Counted from the stretch's first letter, positions 18,390 to 27,779 are shown. The stretch: DNA of 64,000 nucleotides from Microbacterium sp. 8M (GCF_902506375.1 NZ_LR733284.1:2034059-2098058), one strand, 5' to 3'. Notes: generated from the sequence alone by a model not told the origin. Numbers and translations: made by a program.

Positions 18390-18528
18390 GATCGTCTCTC
18401 TCTGCACTCGCCTCAGGTCGCATGCATGGGGAAGGGATACAAGGATGGTGTGTGCCGAACGGCGCGCAAGGCGTCCGCGGGTTCCCCTGAGGCAGAACCG
18501 GGTCACGGCACAAGGAACCATTCTGCCA
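18390..18528 (-). promoter_or_regulatory. rplS promoter and leader
   Basis: The minus strand carries TGGCAGAAT at 18528-18520, the same 9-mer found upstream of rpsP; CAGAAT is a plausible -10. The predicted leader is about 125 bases. Within it CCTGAGGC (18486-18493) and GCCTCAGG (18410-18417) are exact complements that would fold the leader into a large closed domain just before the start codon. Confidence 0.45.
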
Positions 18529-18575
18529 CGGATCCGGAACCGCACCAAAACGACGGCGCCGGGCGGGCAGTCGTC

Positions 18576-19103
18576 TCAGTGCTCGGAGCGCCCGTCGCCC
18601 GCCCGACCGGTCTCGGTGATCACGATCACCTCGCCGTGCTGACGCGCCCGCTCGCGCACCGCTTCCTCGCGATCGCCGTAGCTCGAAGCGCGCATCGTGT
18701 CGCCGTCGATGACGAGTGCCGCCCGTCCGCGCTCGGCGACATCCTTGAACAGCTGCCACAGTGTGGACCAGAACAGGCCGAGGAACGCGACGATCGTCGC
18801 GGTGAGGATCCACCCGAACGCAGCCTCCGGGAAGAAGCCGAGCGCCACGGTCAGCGCATGCCACAGGGTGAATCCGATGACGTCGCGCCAGGACACCGCC
18901 CGCTGCTCGCGCACTGCAGGACGTGCGCGCACCAGAAGAGCCAGGACCACCTCGCCCACGAGAACCGAGGGCAGTGCCACGAACAGCACCCAGAGGAACG
19001 CCCACCCGCCGGCCTGGAACACCCCCCAGCCGATGAAGAGCCACAGCGGCAGCACGAGGGCGGCCGGGAACAGCCAGGAGAAGAACGCGCGCCGGATCCA
19101 CAT
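18576..19103 (-). CDS. Four-helix membrane protein, unknown
   Basis: A 175-residue membrane protein with hydrophobic stretches at about residues 8-32, 35-58, 72-90 and 97-118. The last 55 residues are hydrophilic and charged, likely cytosolic. Start ATG 19103. I do not recognise a characterised family. It faces away from map, sharing an intergenic region of about 100 bases. Confidence 0.75.
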   Translation of the reverse strand: MWIRRAFFSWLFPAALVLPLWLFIGWGVFQAGGWAFLWVLFVALPSVLVGEVVLALLVRARPAVREQRAVSWRDVIGFTLWHALTVALGFFPEAAFGWILTATIVAFLGLFWSTLWQLFKDVAERGRAALVIDGDTMRASSYGDREEAVRERARQHGEVIVITETGRAGDGRSEH

Positions 19104-19178
19104 ATCGCGATGCTACGTCGCCAGGGAGCCCAGCGATCCGCACGTTCGCTGTGAGCGTGGGCCGCCTGCCGAGTGGGA

Positions 19179-19184
19179 GAGAAT
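19179..19184 (+). promoter_or_regulatory. -10 element of map
   Basis: GAGAAT lies 23 bases before the chosen ATG and overlaps an alternative upstream ATG at 19183. This position supports 19207 as the start codon. Confidence 0.4.
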
Positions 19185-19206
19185 GGACAGGACGAGAGGA
19201 CTGGGA

Positions 19207-19989
19207 ATGATCGAACTGCGCACCCCCGCCGAGATCGAGGAGATGCGGGCGGCCGGACGCTTCGTGGCGGAGACGCTCGCGACGCTGCGTGCGGAGACGA
19301 AGGTGGGCACGAACCTGCTCTCGATCGACCGGCGCGCACACGACATGATCCGCAAGGCCGGCGCCGAGTCCTGCTACATCGACTACCACCCGTCCTTCGG
19401 CGCGAGCCCGTTCGGCAAGGTCATCTGCACATCGGTGAACGACGCGGTGCTGCACGGGCTGCCGCACGACTACACGCTGCGCGACGGCGACCTCGTCTCC
19501 CTCGACTTCGCGGTCTCGGTGGACGGCTGGGTCGCGGACTCCGCGGTGTCCTTCGTCGTGGGAACGCCGCGCGACGAGGATCTGCGCCTGATCGAGACCA
19601 CCGAGCGCGCGCTCGACGCCGCGATCGCCGCGGCCGTCGTCGGCAACCGCATCGGCGACATCTCCGCCGCCATCGCCGGCGTGGCGCACGGCGAAGGGTA
19701 CTCGATCAACACCGACTTCGGCGGACACGGCGTCGGCCGGATCATGCACGGCGACCCGCACGTGCCGAACGACGGGCGCGCAGGACGCGGCTTCCCGCTG
19801 CGCGCGGGACTGGTCATGGCCCTGGAGCCCTGGTTCCTCGCCACGACGGATGAACTCGTGACGGATCCCGACGGCTGGACGCTGCGCAGCGCCGACGGCT
19901 CTCGCGGCGCCCACTCGGAGCACACCGTGGCGATCACGGAGGACGGCCCGATCATCCTCACGGACCGCTCCTTCCTCGGCGTCGACTGA
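19207..19989 (+). CDS. map: Methionine aminopeptidase, type I
   Basis: A 260-residue enzyme removing N-terminal Met. The pita-bread fold metal ligands appear as LDFAVSVDGWVADS (two Asp), GGHGVG (His), ALEPW (Glu) and SEHTVAI (Glu). A His in VLHGLP is the substrate-side residue. The start at 19207 has GAGGACTGGGA upstream. It is transcribed alone. Confidence 0.95.
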   Translation: MIELRTPAEIEEMRAAGRFVAETLATLRAETKVGTNLLSIDRRAHDMIRKAGAESCYIDYHPSFGASPFGKVICTSVNDAVLHGLPHDYTLRDGDLVSLDFAVSVDGWVADSAVSFVVGTPRDEDLRLIETTERALDAAIAAAVVGNRIGDISAAIAGVAHGEGYSINTDFGGHGVGRIMHGDPHVPNDGRAGRGFPLRAGLVMALEPWFLATTDELVTDPDGWTLRSADGSRGAHSEHTVAITEDGPIILTDRSFLGVD

Positions 19990-20025
19990 TCCGTCCGGCG
20001 CTCGCCCGCGGTGCGGCGGCGCCCC

Positions 20026-20031
20026 TAGACT
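20026..20031 (+). promoter_or_regulatory. -10 element of DUF4190-like gene
   Basis: TAGACT fits the TANNNT pattern and would start transcription near 20038, about 30 bases before the ATG. Confidence 0.4.
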
Positions 20032-20069
20032 CGGTGCTGTCCGCCCCGCGACGGTCCCAGGAGGAGCGC

Positions 20070-20633
20070 ATGACCTACCCCGAGCAGCCCGGCCCGTCCG
20101 CTCCGCAGGGCGGGCAGCCGCCGCAGTACCCGGCGCCTCCCGCGCCGCCCGTCGCCCCGGCACCCGCATACAGCGCGCCGCCCGTGCCGGTCCCGCCGTC
20201 GCCGTCCTACGGTGCGCCGGACACACCGCGCCCGGGCGGATACACTGCGCCGGAGGCGCCGCAGCCCGGCGGATACGCTGCGCCGCAGGCGGTTCCCTAC
20301 GGTTCCGCCCCCATGCCCGCCTATCCGGCCGCCCAGGGCCCCTACGCCGCTCCGGTGCCGGGCAAGGGCCTCGCCATCGCCGGACTGATCCTCGCCTTCG
20401 TGATTCCGCTGGTCGGCTTCATCCTCAGCCTTGTCGCACGGGTCAAGCTCAAGAACGCGAACGCGCCCACCGGGATCGCCGTCGCGGGCATCATCATCGG
20501 TCTCGTGTTCACCGTGCTCGGGATCATCGGCGTGGTCGTGGGCGGCATCGCGCTCGCGAACGTCCTGTCGATGTGCGCACAGCTGGGCCCGGGCACGTGG
20601 CAGGTCGGCGGCGCGACGTACACCTGCGGCTGA
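20070..20633 (+). CDS. Pro-rich DUF4190-type membrane protein
   Basis: A 187-residue protein with a strong AGGAGGA site 7 bases before ATG 20070. Residues 1-105 are a Pro/Ala/Gly/Tyr-rich tail with short repeats (APxPGGYxAP). Two membrane segments follow at about 113-133 and 147-171, the DUF4190 layout seen in many actinobacterial proteins. Function unknown. A predicted-disordered N-terminus may act in protein contacts. Confidence 0.8.
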   Translation: MTYPEQPGPSAPQGGQPPQYPAPPAPPVAPAPAYSAPPVPVPPSPSYGAPDTPRPGGYTAPEAPQPGGYAAPQAVPYGSAPMPAYPAAQGPYAAPVPGKGLAIAGLILAFVIPLVGFILSLVARVKLKNANAPTGIAVAGIIIGLVFTVLGIIGVVVGGIALANVLSMCAQLGPGTWQVGGATYTCG

Positions 20634-20676
20634 GCCTGACCGCGCGCGGCGGCGTCAGCGCGGCGGCGAGCGGGAC

Positions 20677-21375
20677 TCAGTCCTCGTCGCGGAGCAGATC
20701 GGGCCGGCGCCGACGGGTGCGCTCGAGCTGCTGCTCGCGGCGCCAGGCCGCGATCGCGCCATGGTTGCCGCTCAGCAGGATCGGCGGCACCTCGCGCTCA
20801 CGCCACACCGAGGGCTTGGTGTACGACGGGTACTCCAGCAGCCCGTCCTCGTGCGACTCCTCGACGAGACTCTCGGGATTGCCGACGACGCCGGGGATGA
20901 GCCGGCCGATCGCCTCGATCATCGCCATCACGGCGACCTCTCCCCCGTTCAGCACGTAGTCGCCGAGGCTGATCAGGCGCACTTCGCCGCGCGTCGCGGC
21001 TTCCTCGAAGACTCGCTCGTCGATGCCCTCGTAGCGGCCGCAGCCGAAGACGAGGTGCTCGCGCTGTGCCAGCTCGCGCGCCGTCGACTGGTGGAACACC
21101 TCGCCCGCAGGCGAGGGGAAGATGATCGTCGGCGGCGAGTCGCTGCCGGCGGGTGCGAGCTCGTCGAGCGCGAGGCCCCACGGCTCCGGCTTCATGACCA
21201 TGCCCGCACCGCCGCCGTACGGCGTGTCGTCGACCGTGCGGTGACGGTCGTGGGTCCAGTCGCGCAGATCGTGGATCTGCAGGTCGAGGATTCCGGTGCT
21301 CTGCGCCTTGCCGAGCAGCGAGAGCGTCAGTCCGTCGAAGTACGACGGGAAGATCGAGATGACGTCAATCCGCAC
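20677..21375 (-). CDS. trmD: tRNA (guanine-37-N1)-methyltransferase
   Basis: A 232-residue SPOUT methyltransferase that makes m1G37 with S-adenosylmethionine and prevents frameshifting. The knot motif [20 protein letters not shown] and the catalytic-side [12 protein letters not shown] are intact. The start is GTG 21375, overlapping the rimM stop by 11 bases. It ends the rpsP-KH-rimM-trmD operon. Confidence 0.96.
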   Translation of the reverse strand: MRIDVISIFPSYFDGLTLSLLGKAQSTGILDLQIHDLRDWTHDRHRTVDDTPYGGGAGMVMKPEPWGLALDELAPAGSDSPPTIIFPSPAGEVFHQSTARELAQREHLVFGCGRYEGIDERVFEEAATRGEVRLISLGDYVLNGGEVAVMAMIEAIGRLIPGVVGNPESLVEESHEDGLLEYPSYTKPSVWREREVPPILLSGNHGAIAAWRREQQLERTRRRRPDLLRDED

Positions 21376-21970
21376 CGGGGGCGTCCTGCTCCGCCGGTCC
21401 GCTCGGGGCGTCCTCCTCGAGCTCCTCGAAAAGCCCGGCGGGAGGTGTCACGATGATCCGGCCCCCGGCGATGTCGACCGTGGGCACGATCGCGGAGACG
21501 AACGGCACCATGACCTCGGCGGCGCCGTTCGACGGCCGCACGATGAGAAGGTCCTGTGCCGGCAGGTGGTCGACGCGGATGACGCGACCGATGACGACGT
21601 CGTCGCGGACCACCTCGAGGCCCGTGAGCTGGTGGTCGTACCAGGCGTCGTCCTCGGGCTCCTCGGCGTCGTCCTGATCGATCCACAGGATCGCCTTCAC
21701 GAGGCTCTCCGCAGCGGTGCGGTCCTCGACGCCCTCGAAGAAGACGACCGAACTGCCGTTCATCACCCGGTACTCGCGGACGGTGATGGTCTTGCCGTGC
21801 CACGGAGACGCCTCGGGCACCTGCAACGTGAACTCGGCGCCGGGCGTGAAGCGTCCGGCGGGGTCGTCGGTGTACAGCTCCAGCTTGAGCGCGCCCTTGA
21901 GGCCGTGCGCCTTGACGAGGCGCCCCACGCGCAGCTGATTGCGGCCGGTGGGACGTTCGGTGCCGGCCAC
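21365..21970 (-). CDS. rimM: 16S rRNA processing protein RimM
   Basis: A 201-residue maturation factor for the 30S head. The opening [22 protein letters not shown] and the C-terminal PRC-barrel segment (ITVP-like [16 protein letters not shown]) are typical. The last 20 residues are acidic. The start is GTG 21970, one base after the preceding stop. Confidence 0.96.
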   Translation of the reverse strand: MAGTERPTGRNQLRVGRLVKAHGLKGALKLELYTDDPAGRFTPGAEFTLQVPEASPWHGKTITVREYRVMNGSSVVFFEGVEDRTAAESLVKAILWIDQDDAEEPEDDAWYDHQLTGLEVVRDDVVIGRVIRVDHLPAQDLLIVRPSNGAAEVMVPFVSAIVPTVDIAGGRIIVTPPAGLFEELEEDAPSGPAEQDAPGAD

Positions 21971-21972
21971 GC

Positions 21973-22203
21973 TCAGTCGTCCGCGACGTCGACGCGCACG
22001 CGACGCCCGTCCGCGAGCGCGGTGATCAGCGTGCGCAGGGCCTTGGCGGTGCGACCGCCGCGCCCGATCACGCGCCCCCGGTCGTCGGGGTGCACGTGCA
22101 CCTCGAGGACCTCGCCTCGCGGCGACGAGGAGGTGGTGATGGTGACATCCTCCGGGTGATCGACGATCCCCGAGACGATGTGCTCGAGCGCGGCGGCCAG
22201 CAC
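21973..22203 (-). CDS. khpA: KH-domain RNA-binding protein (KhpA type)
   Basis: A 76-residue single KH domain with the GRVIGRGG loop that contacts RNA. It starts at GTG 22203, 6 bases after rpsP. KhpA with KhpB binds RNA and affects cell size in other Gram-positive bacteria; that role here is inferred. The position between rpsP and rimM is standard. Confidence 0.93.
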   Translation of the reverse strand: MLAAALEHIVSGIVDHPEDVTITTSSSPRGEVLEVHVHPDDRGRVIGRGGRTAKALRTLITALADGRRVRVDVADD

Positions 22204-22209
22204 GACGGA

Positions 22210-22644
22210 TTACTCCGCGTCGGTCGCAGCCTCGGCTGCGTCCTCAGCGGGGGCCTCGGCAGCGGCGTCCTCGACGGGAGCCTCCGCCTTCTTCTCGGCC
22301 TTGGGCTTGATGACCGACTTCTTGGCGGTGTCCGCCTGGAACTCGGCCTTGGCCTCGGCGACCTTGAGGGTGGACTTCGCGTCCTTGTCGCCCTTGAACT
22401 TGCCCCAGTCGCCCGTGATCTTGAGGAGGGCGGTGACCTGCTCGGTCGGCTGCGCGCCGACGGAGAGCCAGTACTGGGCACGCTCGGAGTCGACCTCGAT
22501 GAAGGAGGGCTCCTCGGTGGGGTGGTACTTGCCGATCTCCTCGATCACACGACCGTCGCGCTTGGTGCGCGAGTCGGCGACGACGATGCGGTAGTAGGGC
22601 GCACGGATCTTGCCCAGGCGCTTGAGACGGATCTTGACAGCCAC
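22210..22644 (-). CDS. rpsP: 30S ribosomal protein S16
   Basis: A 144-residue S16, longer than the usual 80-90. The core [19 protein letters not shown] is typical. The extra 55 residues are a Lys/Ala/Glu tail ending in an acidic run, probably disordered, as in other actinobacterial S16. The start is GTG 22644 behind AGGAGA. Confidence 0.96.
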   Translation of the reverse strand: MAVKIRLKRLGKIRAPYYRIVVADSRTKRDGRVIEEIGKYHPTEEPSFIEVDSERAQYWLSVGAQPTEQVTALLKITGDWGKFKGDKDAKSTLKVAEAKAEFQADTAKKSVIKPKAEKKAEAPVEDAAAEAPAEDAAEAATDAE

Positions 22645-22907
22645 GATTCTCCTGAATGGTGTGGAAGGAAGACGAACTGATCACCAGAAGCGTGGGGTGC
22701 ACACCCGGTGGAAGCTCTGCGGGTGGATCACGGCCGGATAGAGGGTCGAGCGGCGATCCAGCTGTCTATTCTGCCAGATCCCGCGCGAACCCGCGAAACG
22801 GAGCGAGGTCGCGTCCCGACCGTGTCGCAAGACGTCATCGATCCCAGCGGATCCGCAACGCGCGTGCCATCATTGGCCGACGATCTCCCGTCCCGAATCG
22901 AGGTCAC
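22645..22907. promoter_or_regulatory. rpsP / ligase divergent promoter region
   Basis: The minus strand has TGGCAGAATAG at 22776-22766, shared with the rplS promoter, giving rpsP a leader of about 120 bases. No clear promoter for the rightward ligase-type gene was found in the remaining 130 bases. Confidence 0.45.
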
Positions 22908-24047
22908 ATGCCGATCGAGTTCGCCTCATCGCGGCGCTCCACCGTGGGGCTGGAATGGGAGCTCATGCTCGCGGACCCGGTGTCCGGGGATCTCGTCGGG
23001 CGCGCCCCGGAGCTGCTGCACGATCTGGAACGCGCCAGCGCCGACGAACGGCACACGGTCACCGGCGAGCTGCTGACGAACACGATCGAGGTCACCAGCG
23101 GAGTCGGGTCCACCGTCTCGGACGCCGTGGGCGACATCGCCGCCGCGATCGCGGCCGTGCGCACCGCGACGGATCCCGCCGGCATCGAGCTGCTGTCGGC
23201 GGGAAGCCATCCGTTCGCGCAGTGGTACGACCAGCAGGTCACCGACAAGACGCGGTATCACTCGCTCATCGAGAAGACCCAGTGGTGGGGTCGCAACATG
23301 ATGATCTGGGGCATCCACGTGCACATCGGGGTCGAAGACCGCGACAAGGTGCTGCCGATCATCGGCGCGCTGACCTCGTACCTCCCCCATCTGCAGGCGC
23401 TCGCCGCCTCGAGTCCGTTCTGGGCAGGCGAACGGACGGGATACGCGTCCAATCGCGCCCTCGTGTTCCAGCAGCTGCCGACCGCGGGACTGCCGTGGCC
23501 GCTCGCCGACTGGGCGGCCTATGAGGGATACCTCGACGACATGGTGCGCACCGGCGTGATGCTCGACGCCACCGAGGTGCGCTGGGACATCCGACCGGCC
23601 CCTCGCTGGGGCACCATCGAGGTGCGCGCGTGCGACGGCATGTCCACACTGCACGAGCTCGCCGCCGTGGCGGCCCTCACCCAGGTGCTGGTGGAGGGGT
23701 TTTCCCGCGACCTCGACGAGGGACGGCCCCTCGCCGTGCTCGCCCCGTGGTTCCACCGCGAGAACAAGTGGCGCGCGGCGCGGTACGGGCTCGATGCCGA
23801 GGTCATCGTGACCCCGGACGGCGCACAGCGCTCGGTGCGCGCGCATCTCGCGGAGGAGCTCGAGCGGCTGGCCCCGATCGCCGCCGATCTGCAGTGCTCC
23901 GACCAGTTCGCCGGGGTGGCCGACATCCTCGACCGCGGCGCCAGCTACGCGCGCCAGGTCGCGGTCGCCGATGCGTCCGGCGGCGACCTGCACGCCGTCG
24001 TGGATCACCTGATCCGGGAGTTCCGCTCCGGTCCGGCGACGCTCTGA
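22908..24047 (+). CDS. Carboxylate-amine ligase, YbdK/EgtA-like GCS2 family
   Basis: A 379-residue protein of the glutamate-cysteine ligase type 2 family. The substrate/ATP motifs VGLEWELML near residue 13, the SAGSHPFAQW stretch, WWGRNMMIWGIHVHIGV and the EVRACDGMST segment are all visible. YbdK has weak glutamate-cysteine ligase activity; the natural substrate is unproven. Actinobacteria use mycothiol rather than glutathione, so a different amide bond may be formed. ATG 22908 lacks a strong ribosome-binding site. Confidence 0.85.
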   Translation: MPIEFASSRRSTVGLEWELMLADPVSGDLVGRAPELLHDLERASADERHTVTGELLTNTIEVTSGVGSTVSDAVGDIAAAIAAVRTATDPAGIELLSAGSHPFAQWYDQQVTDKTRYHSLIEKTQWWGRNMMIWGIHVHIGVEDRDKVLPIIGALTSYLPHLQALAASSPFWAGERTGYASNRALVFQQLPTAGLPWPLADWAAYEGYLDDMVRTGVMLDATEVRWDIRPAPRWGTIEVRACDGMSTLHELAAVAALTQVLVEGFSRDLDEGRPLAVLAPWFHRENKWRAARYGLDAEVIVTPDGAQRSVRAHLAEELERLAPIAADLQCSDQFAGVADILDRGASYARQVAVADASGGDLHAVVDHLIREFRSGPATL

Positions 24048-24091
24048 CCGCGCCGCGCACGACGGGCTCCGCGGCGTACGAGGCGACGGGG

Positions 24092-25054
24092 TCACCCCTC
24101 CACGAGCTGCCGCGCGAGGCCCTCATCCAGCACGACGTCGGTCACCAGGCGCGCGCCGATCGCCGCTCGCAGTGAGGGCAGCTTCTGCGCGCCCGCGACG
24201 ATGCAGAACCGGCGCGCGACCCGGCGCAGCCGGTCCAGCCCCGGGCCGGTGGCACGCGCGTTCACCGCGATGTCCCGCCAGGTGCCGTCGGCGCGGAAGA
24301 ACACCGTCGCCACGTCGCCGATCGCCCGATCCTCGCGCAGGCTCCGGTAGTCGTCGCGGCCGAGGTAGCCGCCGACGTACACGCGGCTGGGCACCTCCGC
24401 GCTCGGTGAGCCGACGCTGAACACGGCGAGGTCCATCTTCGCCTGAAGGTCCAGCACGCGCAGCGTGCTGCGCTCGCGCCACATCGCCTCGCGGGTGCGC
24501 GGGTCGTCGAAGAACGCGGGAACCGGGAACTGCTGCACCTGCGCGCCGAACGCGGATCCGAAGCGCTGCAGGATCTCGCTCGAGTACTCCACACCGCTGG
24601 TCAGCGTGTTCCCCGCGCCGTTCAGCTGCACGATCGTGGTGCCGCGGGTCTCCTTCTGCCCCAGCTCGCGGCTCACGGCGCTGATGGTCGATCCCCAGGC
24701 GAGCCCCACCACCATGTTCGAGTCGATGATCTGCGTGAGCAGGCGCCCCGCGGTCAGCGCCACCCGCTCCAGCCGCTCGACCTCGGTGACGCTCTCCGGC
24801 ATCGGCACGACGTGAGCGGCCACGTGCAGCCGGTCGTGCAGCTGCTGCTCCAGCTCGCCGGCGTGCTCGAGCGGGGAGTTGATGCGGATGTCGACGAGCC
24901 CCACCTCGCGGGCGTACGTCAGCAGCCGCGACACCGAGGATCGCGAGGTGCCGAGCTCCTCCGCGATCACGTCCATCGTCTTGTCCTGGAGGTAGTACAG
25001 CCGGGCCGCCGTGAGAGCCGCGACGACCTTCGCCTGGCGCTTCCGTTCATCCAT
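24092..25054 (-). CDS. SorC-family sugar-binding transcriptional regulator
   Basis: A 320-residue regulator. The N-terminal 60 residues carry a helix-turn-helix (MDVIAEELGTSRSSVSRLL). The rest is a sugar-phosphate isomerase-like effector domain with GLAWGSTISAV and the AGAQKLPSL end. It is divergent from glpD with 105 bases between, so it most likely controls the glycerol operon in response to a phosphorylated effector such as glycerol 3-phosphate; this is inference. Streptomyces uses an IclR-type regulator (GylR) for glycerol instead. Confidence 0.88.
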   Translation of the reverse strand: MDERKRQAKVVAALTAARLYYLQDKTMDVIAEELGTSRSSVSRLLTYAREVGLVDIRINSPLEHAGELEQQLHDRLHVAAHVVPMPESVTEVERLERVALTAGRLLTQIIDSNMVVGLAWGSTISAVSRELGQKETRGTTIVQLNGAGNTLTSGVEYSSEILQRFGSAFGAQVQQFPVPAFFDDPRTREAMWRERSTLRVLDLQAKMDLAVFSVGSPSAEVPSRVYVGGYLGRDDYRSLREDRAIGDVATVFFRADGTWRDIAVNARATGPGLDRLRRVARRFCIVAGAQKLPSLRAAIGARLVTDVVLDEGLARQLVEG

Positions 25055-25088
25055 TCGCGGCCTCCTGGAAACCGATTCGCCCGATTCT

Positions 25089-25102
25089 TGCACATTCGTG
25101 CA
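25089..25102. promoter_or_regulatory. Candidate operator of SorC-type regulator
   Basis: The inverted repeat TGCAC, four bases, GTGCA lies between the regulator and glpD, just upstream of the glpD -35. It is the best palindrome in this gap and suits an autoregulated divergent repressor. Confidence 0.45.
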
Positions 25103-25108
25103 GGTTGC

Positions 25109-25137
25109 TTGCGCATACGGGCGCCTGGGGGAATGCT
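25109..25137 (+). promoter_or_regulatory. glpD promoter
   Basis: TTGCGC at 25109-25114 and AATGCT at 25132-25137 are separated by 17 bases. The start would fall near 25144 with GAAGGAGA (25150-25157) as ribosome-binding site. Confidence 0.5.
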
Positions 25138-25159
25138 GTGAGAAATCGGGAAGGAGACG

Positions 25160-26872
25160 ATGATGACCGACCACATCCACAACGCCGCGGAACGCCCCGA
25201 GGTGACCCAGGTCCGCGAGGCAGGACGCACCACGGTGCTGGTGATCGGCGGGGGAATCAACGGGATCTCCACCTTCCGCGATCTGGCTCTGCAGGGCATC
25301 GACGTGGTCCTCGTCGAGCGCGGCGACTTCGCCTCCGGCGCCTCGTCGGCCTCCAGCCACATGATCCACGGCGGCATCCGCTACCTCGAGAACGGCGAGT
25401 TCCGCCTCGTCAAGGAGTCGGTGACCGAGCGCAACGGCCTCATCAAGATCGCTCCGCACTACGTCAAGCCGCTCGAGACGACCATCCCGATCTACTCCAC
25501 CTTCTCGGGGATCCTGTCCGCCCCGCTGCGCTTCCTCACGCACAAGTCCGGCAAGCCGCAGGAGCGCGGCGCGTTCCTCATCAAGATGGGTCTCACCATC
25601 TACGACACGTTCTCCCGCGACGGCGGCACGGTGCCGCGGCACAAGTTCCTCGGCCGCAAGAAGTCGCTCGCCGAGCTGCCCGCGATGGATCCGCGGATCA
25701 AGTACACCGCGACGTACTACGACGCCTCGATGCACGACCCCGAGCGCCTCGCGCTGGACGTGATGCAGGACGGGCGTGCCGCCCACCCCGGCGCCCACGC
25801 GCTCAACTACGTCGAGGCGATCGGCCATGATGGCGACGCGGTCCTCGTCCGCGACCGCGAGACCGGCACCGAGTTCCCCATCGCCGCCGACGTCGTCGTG
25901 AACACCTCCGGCCCCTGGACGGACCTGACGAACGAGGCCCTCGGCGAACTGACCCGGTTCATGGGCGGCACCAAGGGCTCGCACATCGTGCTGGACAACC
26001 CGGAGCTGCTCGCCGCGACCAAGGGCCGCGAGATCTTCTTCGAGCACTCCGACGGCCGGATCGTCCTCATCTACCCCCTCAAGGGCAAGGTCATGGTCGG
26101 CACCACCGACATCGACGCCGACCCCCGCGAGGTGCCGCTGTGCACCGAGGAGGAAGTCGACTACTTCTTCGACCTCGTGCACCACGTCTTCCCGTCGATC
26201 GACGTGAACCGCGACCAGATCGTCTACCGCTTCAGCGGCATCCGCCCGCTCCCCCGCCACGAGGACACCGCTCCCGGCTTCGTCTCGCGCGACTACCGCG
26301 TCGAGGTCGACAACAGCCGCGCGGTGCCGCACCTCAGCCTCGTCGGAGGGAAGTGGACGACGTTCCGCGCACTCGGCGAGTCCCTCTCCGACAAGATCCT
26401 CGGGATCCTCGGCCGTCCGCGCGTCGTCTCGACCCTGGGTCGCGTGATCGGCGGCGGCAAGGACTACCCGCAGACCGACGCGGCGCGCGTCGCGTGGATC
26501 TCGCAGAACCTCCCGGGCGCCGGTGAGCGCGCGGAGCTGCTGCTCAAGCGCTACGGCACCCGCGCCGCCGAGGTGTGGCGGTACGTCCAGGACGGTGCGG
26601 ACGCACCGCTCGCCGCGGGCCAGCTGTCCACGCGAGAGCTCGAGTGGATGGTGCAGAACGAGCTGATCGTGCGCCTCGAGGACGTGATCCTGCGCCGCAC
26701 GAGCCTCGCCTTCACCGGCGACGTCACGGAGGAGATCCTCGAAGAGGTCGCCGAGGCCCTGGCTCCGCTCAAGGGCTGGGACCGCGCGCGCACCGCCCGC
26801 GAGATCGAGCTCACCCGGGAGCTGCTGAACACCCGCCACGGACTTTCCCTCGCCGCCCGCACCCGCGGGTGA
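25160..26872 (+). CDS. glpD: Aerobic glycerol-3-phosphate dehydrogenase
   Basis: A 570-residue FAD enzyme oxidising glycerol 3-phosphate to dihydroxyacetone phosphate and passing electrons to quinone at the membrane. The FAD Rossmann motif VIGGGINGISTFRDLALQG lies at about residues 28-46, followed by ASSHMIHGGIRYLE. The C-terminal DUF-type domain with STRELEWMVQNE is present. ATG 25160 has AAGGAG; a second ATG is the next codon. It begins the glpD-glpF-glpK operon. Its last 24 bases are part of a 34-base tandem duplication. Confidence 0.96.
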   Translation: MMTDHIHNAAERPEVTQVREAGRTTVLVIGGGINGISTFRDLALQGIDVVLVERGDFASGASSASSHMIHGGIRYLENGEFRLVKESVTERNGLIKIAPHYVKPLETTIPIYSTFSGILSAPLRFLTHKSGKPQERGAFLIKMGLTIYDTFSRDGGTVPRHKFLGRKKSLAELPAMDPRIKYTATYYDASMHDPERLALDVMQDGRAAHPGAHALNYVEAIGHDGDAVLVRDRETGTEFPIAADVVVNTSGPWTDLTNEALGELTRFMGGTKGSHIVLDNPELLAATKGREIFFEHSDGRIVLIYPLKGKVMVGTTDIDADPREVPLCTEEEVDYFFDLVHHVFPSIDVNRDQIVYRFSGIRPLPRHEDTAPGFVSRDYRVEVDNSRAVPHLSLVGGKWTTFRALGESLSDKILGILGRPRVVSTLGRVIGGGKDYPQTDAARVAWISQNLPGAGERAELLLKRYGTRAAEVWRYVQDGADAPLAAGQLSTRELEWMVQNELIVRLEDVILRRTSLAFTGDVTEEILEEVAEALAPLKGWDRARTAREIELTRELLNTRHGLSLAARTRG

Positions 26873-26913
26873 CGAGGGATCCCTCGCCGCCTGTACCCGC
26901 GGGCGACGAGGGG
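26846..26913 (+). repeat. 34-base tandem duplication over the glpD stop
   Basis: Two adjacent 34-base copies (26846-26879 and 26880-26913), each TCCCTCGCCGC then ACCCGCGGG then CGAGGG, differ at about five positions. The first copy holds the last eight codons and stop of glpD; the second repeats them as non-coding sequence. Each copy can fold into a hairpin (CCCTCG with CGAGGG, and an inner CCCGCGGG). Confidence 0.75.
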
Positions 26914-26993
26914 CGATCGCCGCCCTTCTCGGCGTCCACTCGAAACACCGCATCGGCAGAGGGGCCGATGCTCTGCGAAAGGTCAATGGAGAC

Positions 26994-27749
26994 ATGCCTG
27001 AAGTGAACATGGGGCTGTATTTCCTGTCCGAGCTCGTCGGCACGGCGATGCTGATCCTCCTCGGATGCGGTGTCGTCGCGAACGTCGCCCTGGCGAAGAA
27101 CAAGGGCAACGGCGGCGGCTTCCTGATGGTCAACTGGGGATGGGGCCTGGCGGTCTTCGCCGGCGTGCTCGTCTCCGCGTACTCCGGGGCGATCCTGAAC
27201 CCGGCCGTGGGCATCGGCCTGCTGATCGCGAACAAGATCTCGTTCGCCCAGTTCGCGGTCGCCGCGGGCGCTGAGCTGCTCGGCGCGATCATCGGCGCCG
27301 TCCTGTGCTGGCTCGCCTACAAGCAGCACTTCGACGAGGAGCCCGACCCGGCCAACAAGCTCGGCGTCTTCTCGACCGGACCGGCGATCCGCTCCTACGC
27401 GTGGAACCTCATCACCGAGATCATCGGCACGTTCGTCCTGGTGTTCGTGATCTTCGCCTTCGCCGACTACGGCGACGTCAAGGTGGGCACCCCCGGAGGC
27501 CTCGGCCCGCTGACGGCGCTTCCCGTCGCCCTCCTCGTGGTCGGCATCGGCGCCTCCCTCGGTGGCCCGACCGGCTACGCGATCAACCCCGCCCGTGACC
27601 TCGGCCCGCGCATCGCGCACGCGATCCTGCCGATCAAGGGCAAGGGATCGAGCGACTGGGCGTACTCCTGGGTGCCCGTCGTCGGCCCGCTCATCGGTGG
27701 CGCGCTGGCCGCCGTGCTCGCTCCGGTGCTGCTGCACCTCGCCAAGTAA
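26994..27749 (+). CDS. glpF: Glycerol facilitator (aquaglyceroporin)
   Basis: A 251-residue MIP-family channel. Two half-helix motifs are visible, N69-P70-A71 (ILNPAVG) and N198-P199-A200 followed by R201-D202 (INPARDLGPR). The Asp after the second motif and the small residue after it are typical of glycerol-conducting channels rather than strict water channels. Six membrane segments are seen. It lies between glpD and glpK; 30 bases separate it from glpK. Confidence 0.94.
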   Translation: MPEVNMGLYFLSELVGTAMLILLGCGVVANVALAKNKGNGGGFLMVNWGWGLAVFAGVLVSAYSGAILNPAVGIGLLIANKISFAQFAVAAGAELLGAIIGAVLCWLAYKQHFDEEPDPANKLGVFSTGPAIRSYAWNLITEIIGTFVLVFVIFAFADYGDVKVGTPGGLGPLTALPVALLVVGIGASLGGPTGYAINPARDLGPRIAHAILPIKGKGSSDWAYSWVPVVGPLIGGALAAVLAPVLLHLAK

Positions 27750-27779
27750 CCCGAACCGCTATTCAAAGGAGAACTGCAC

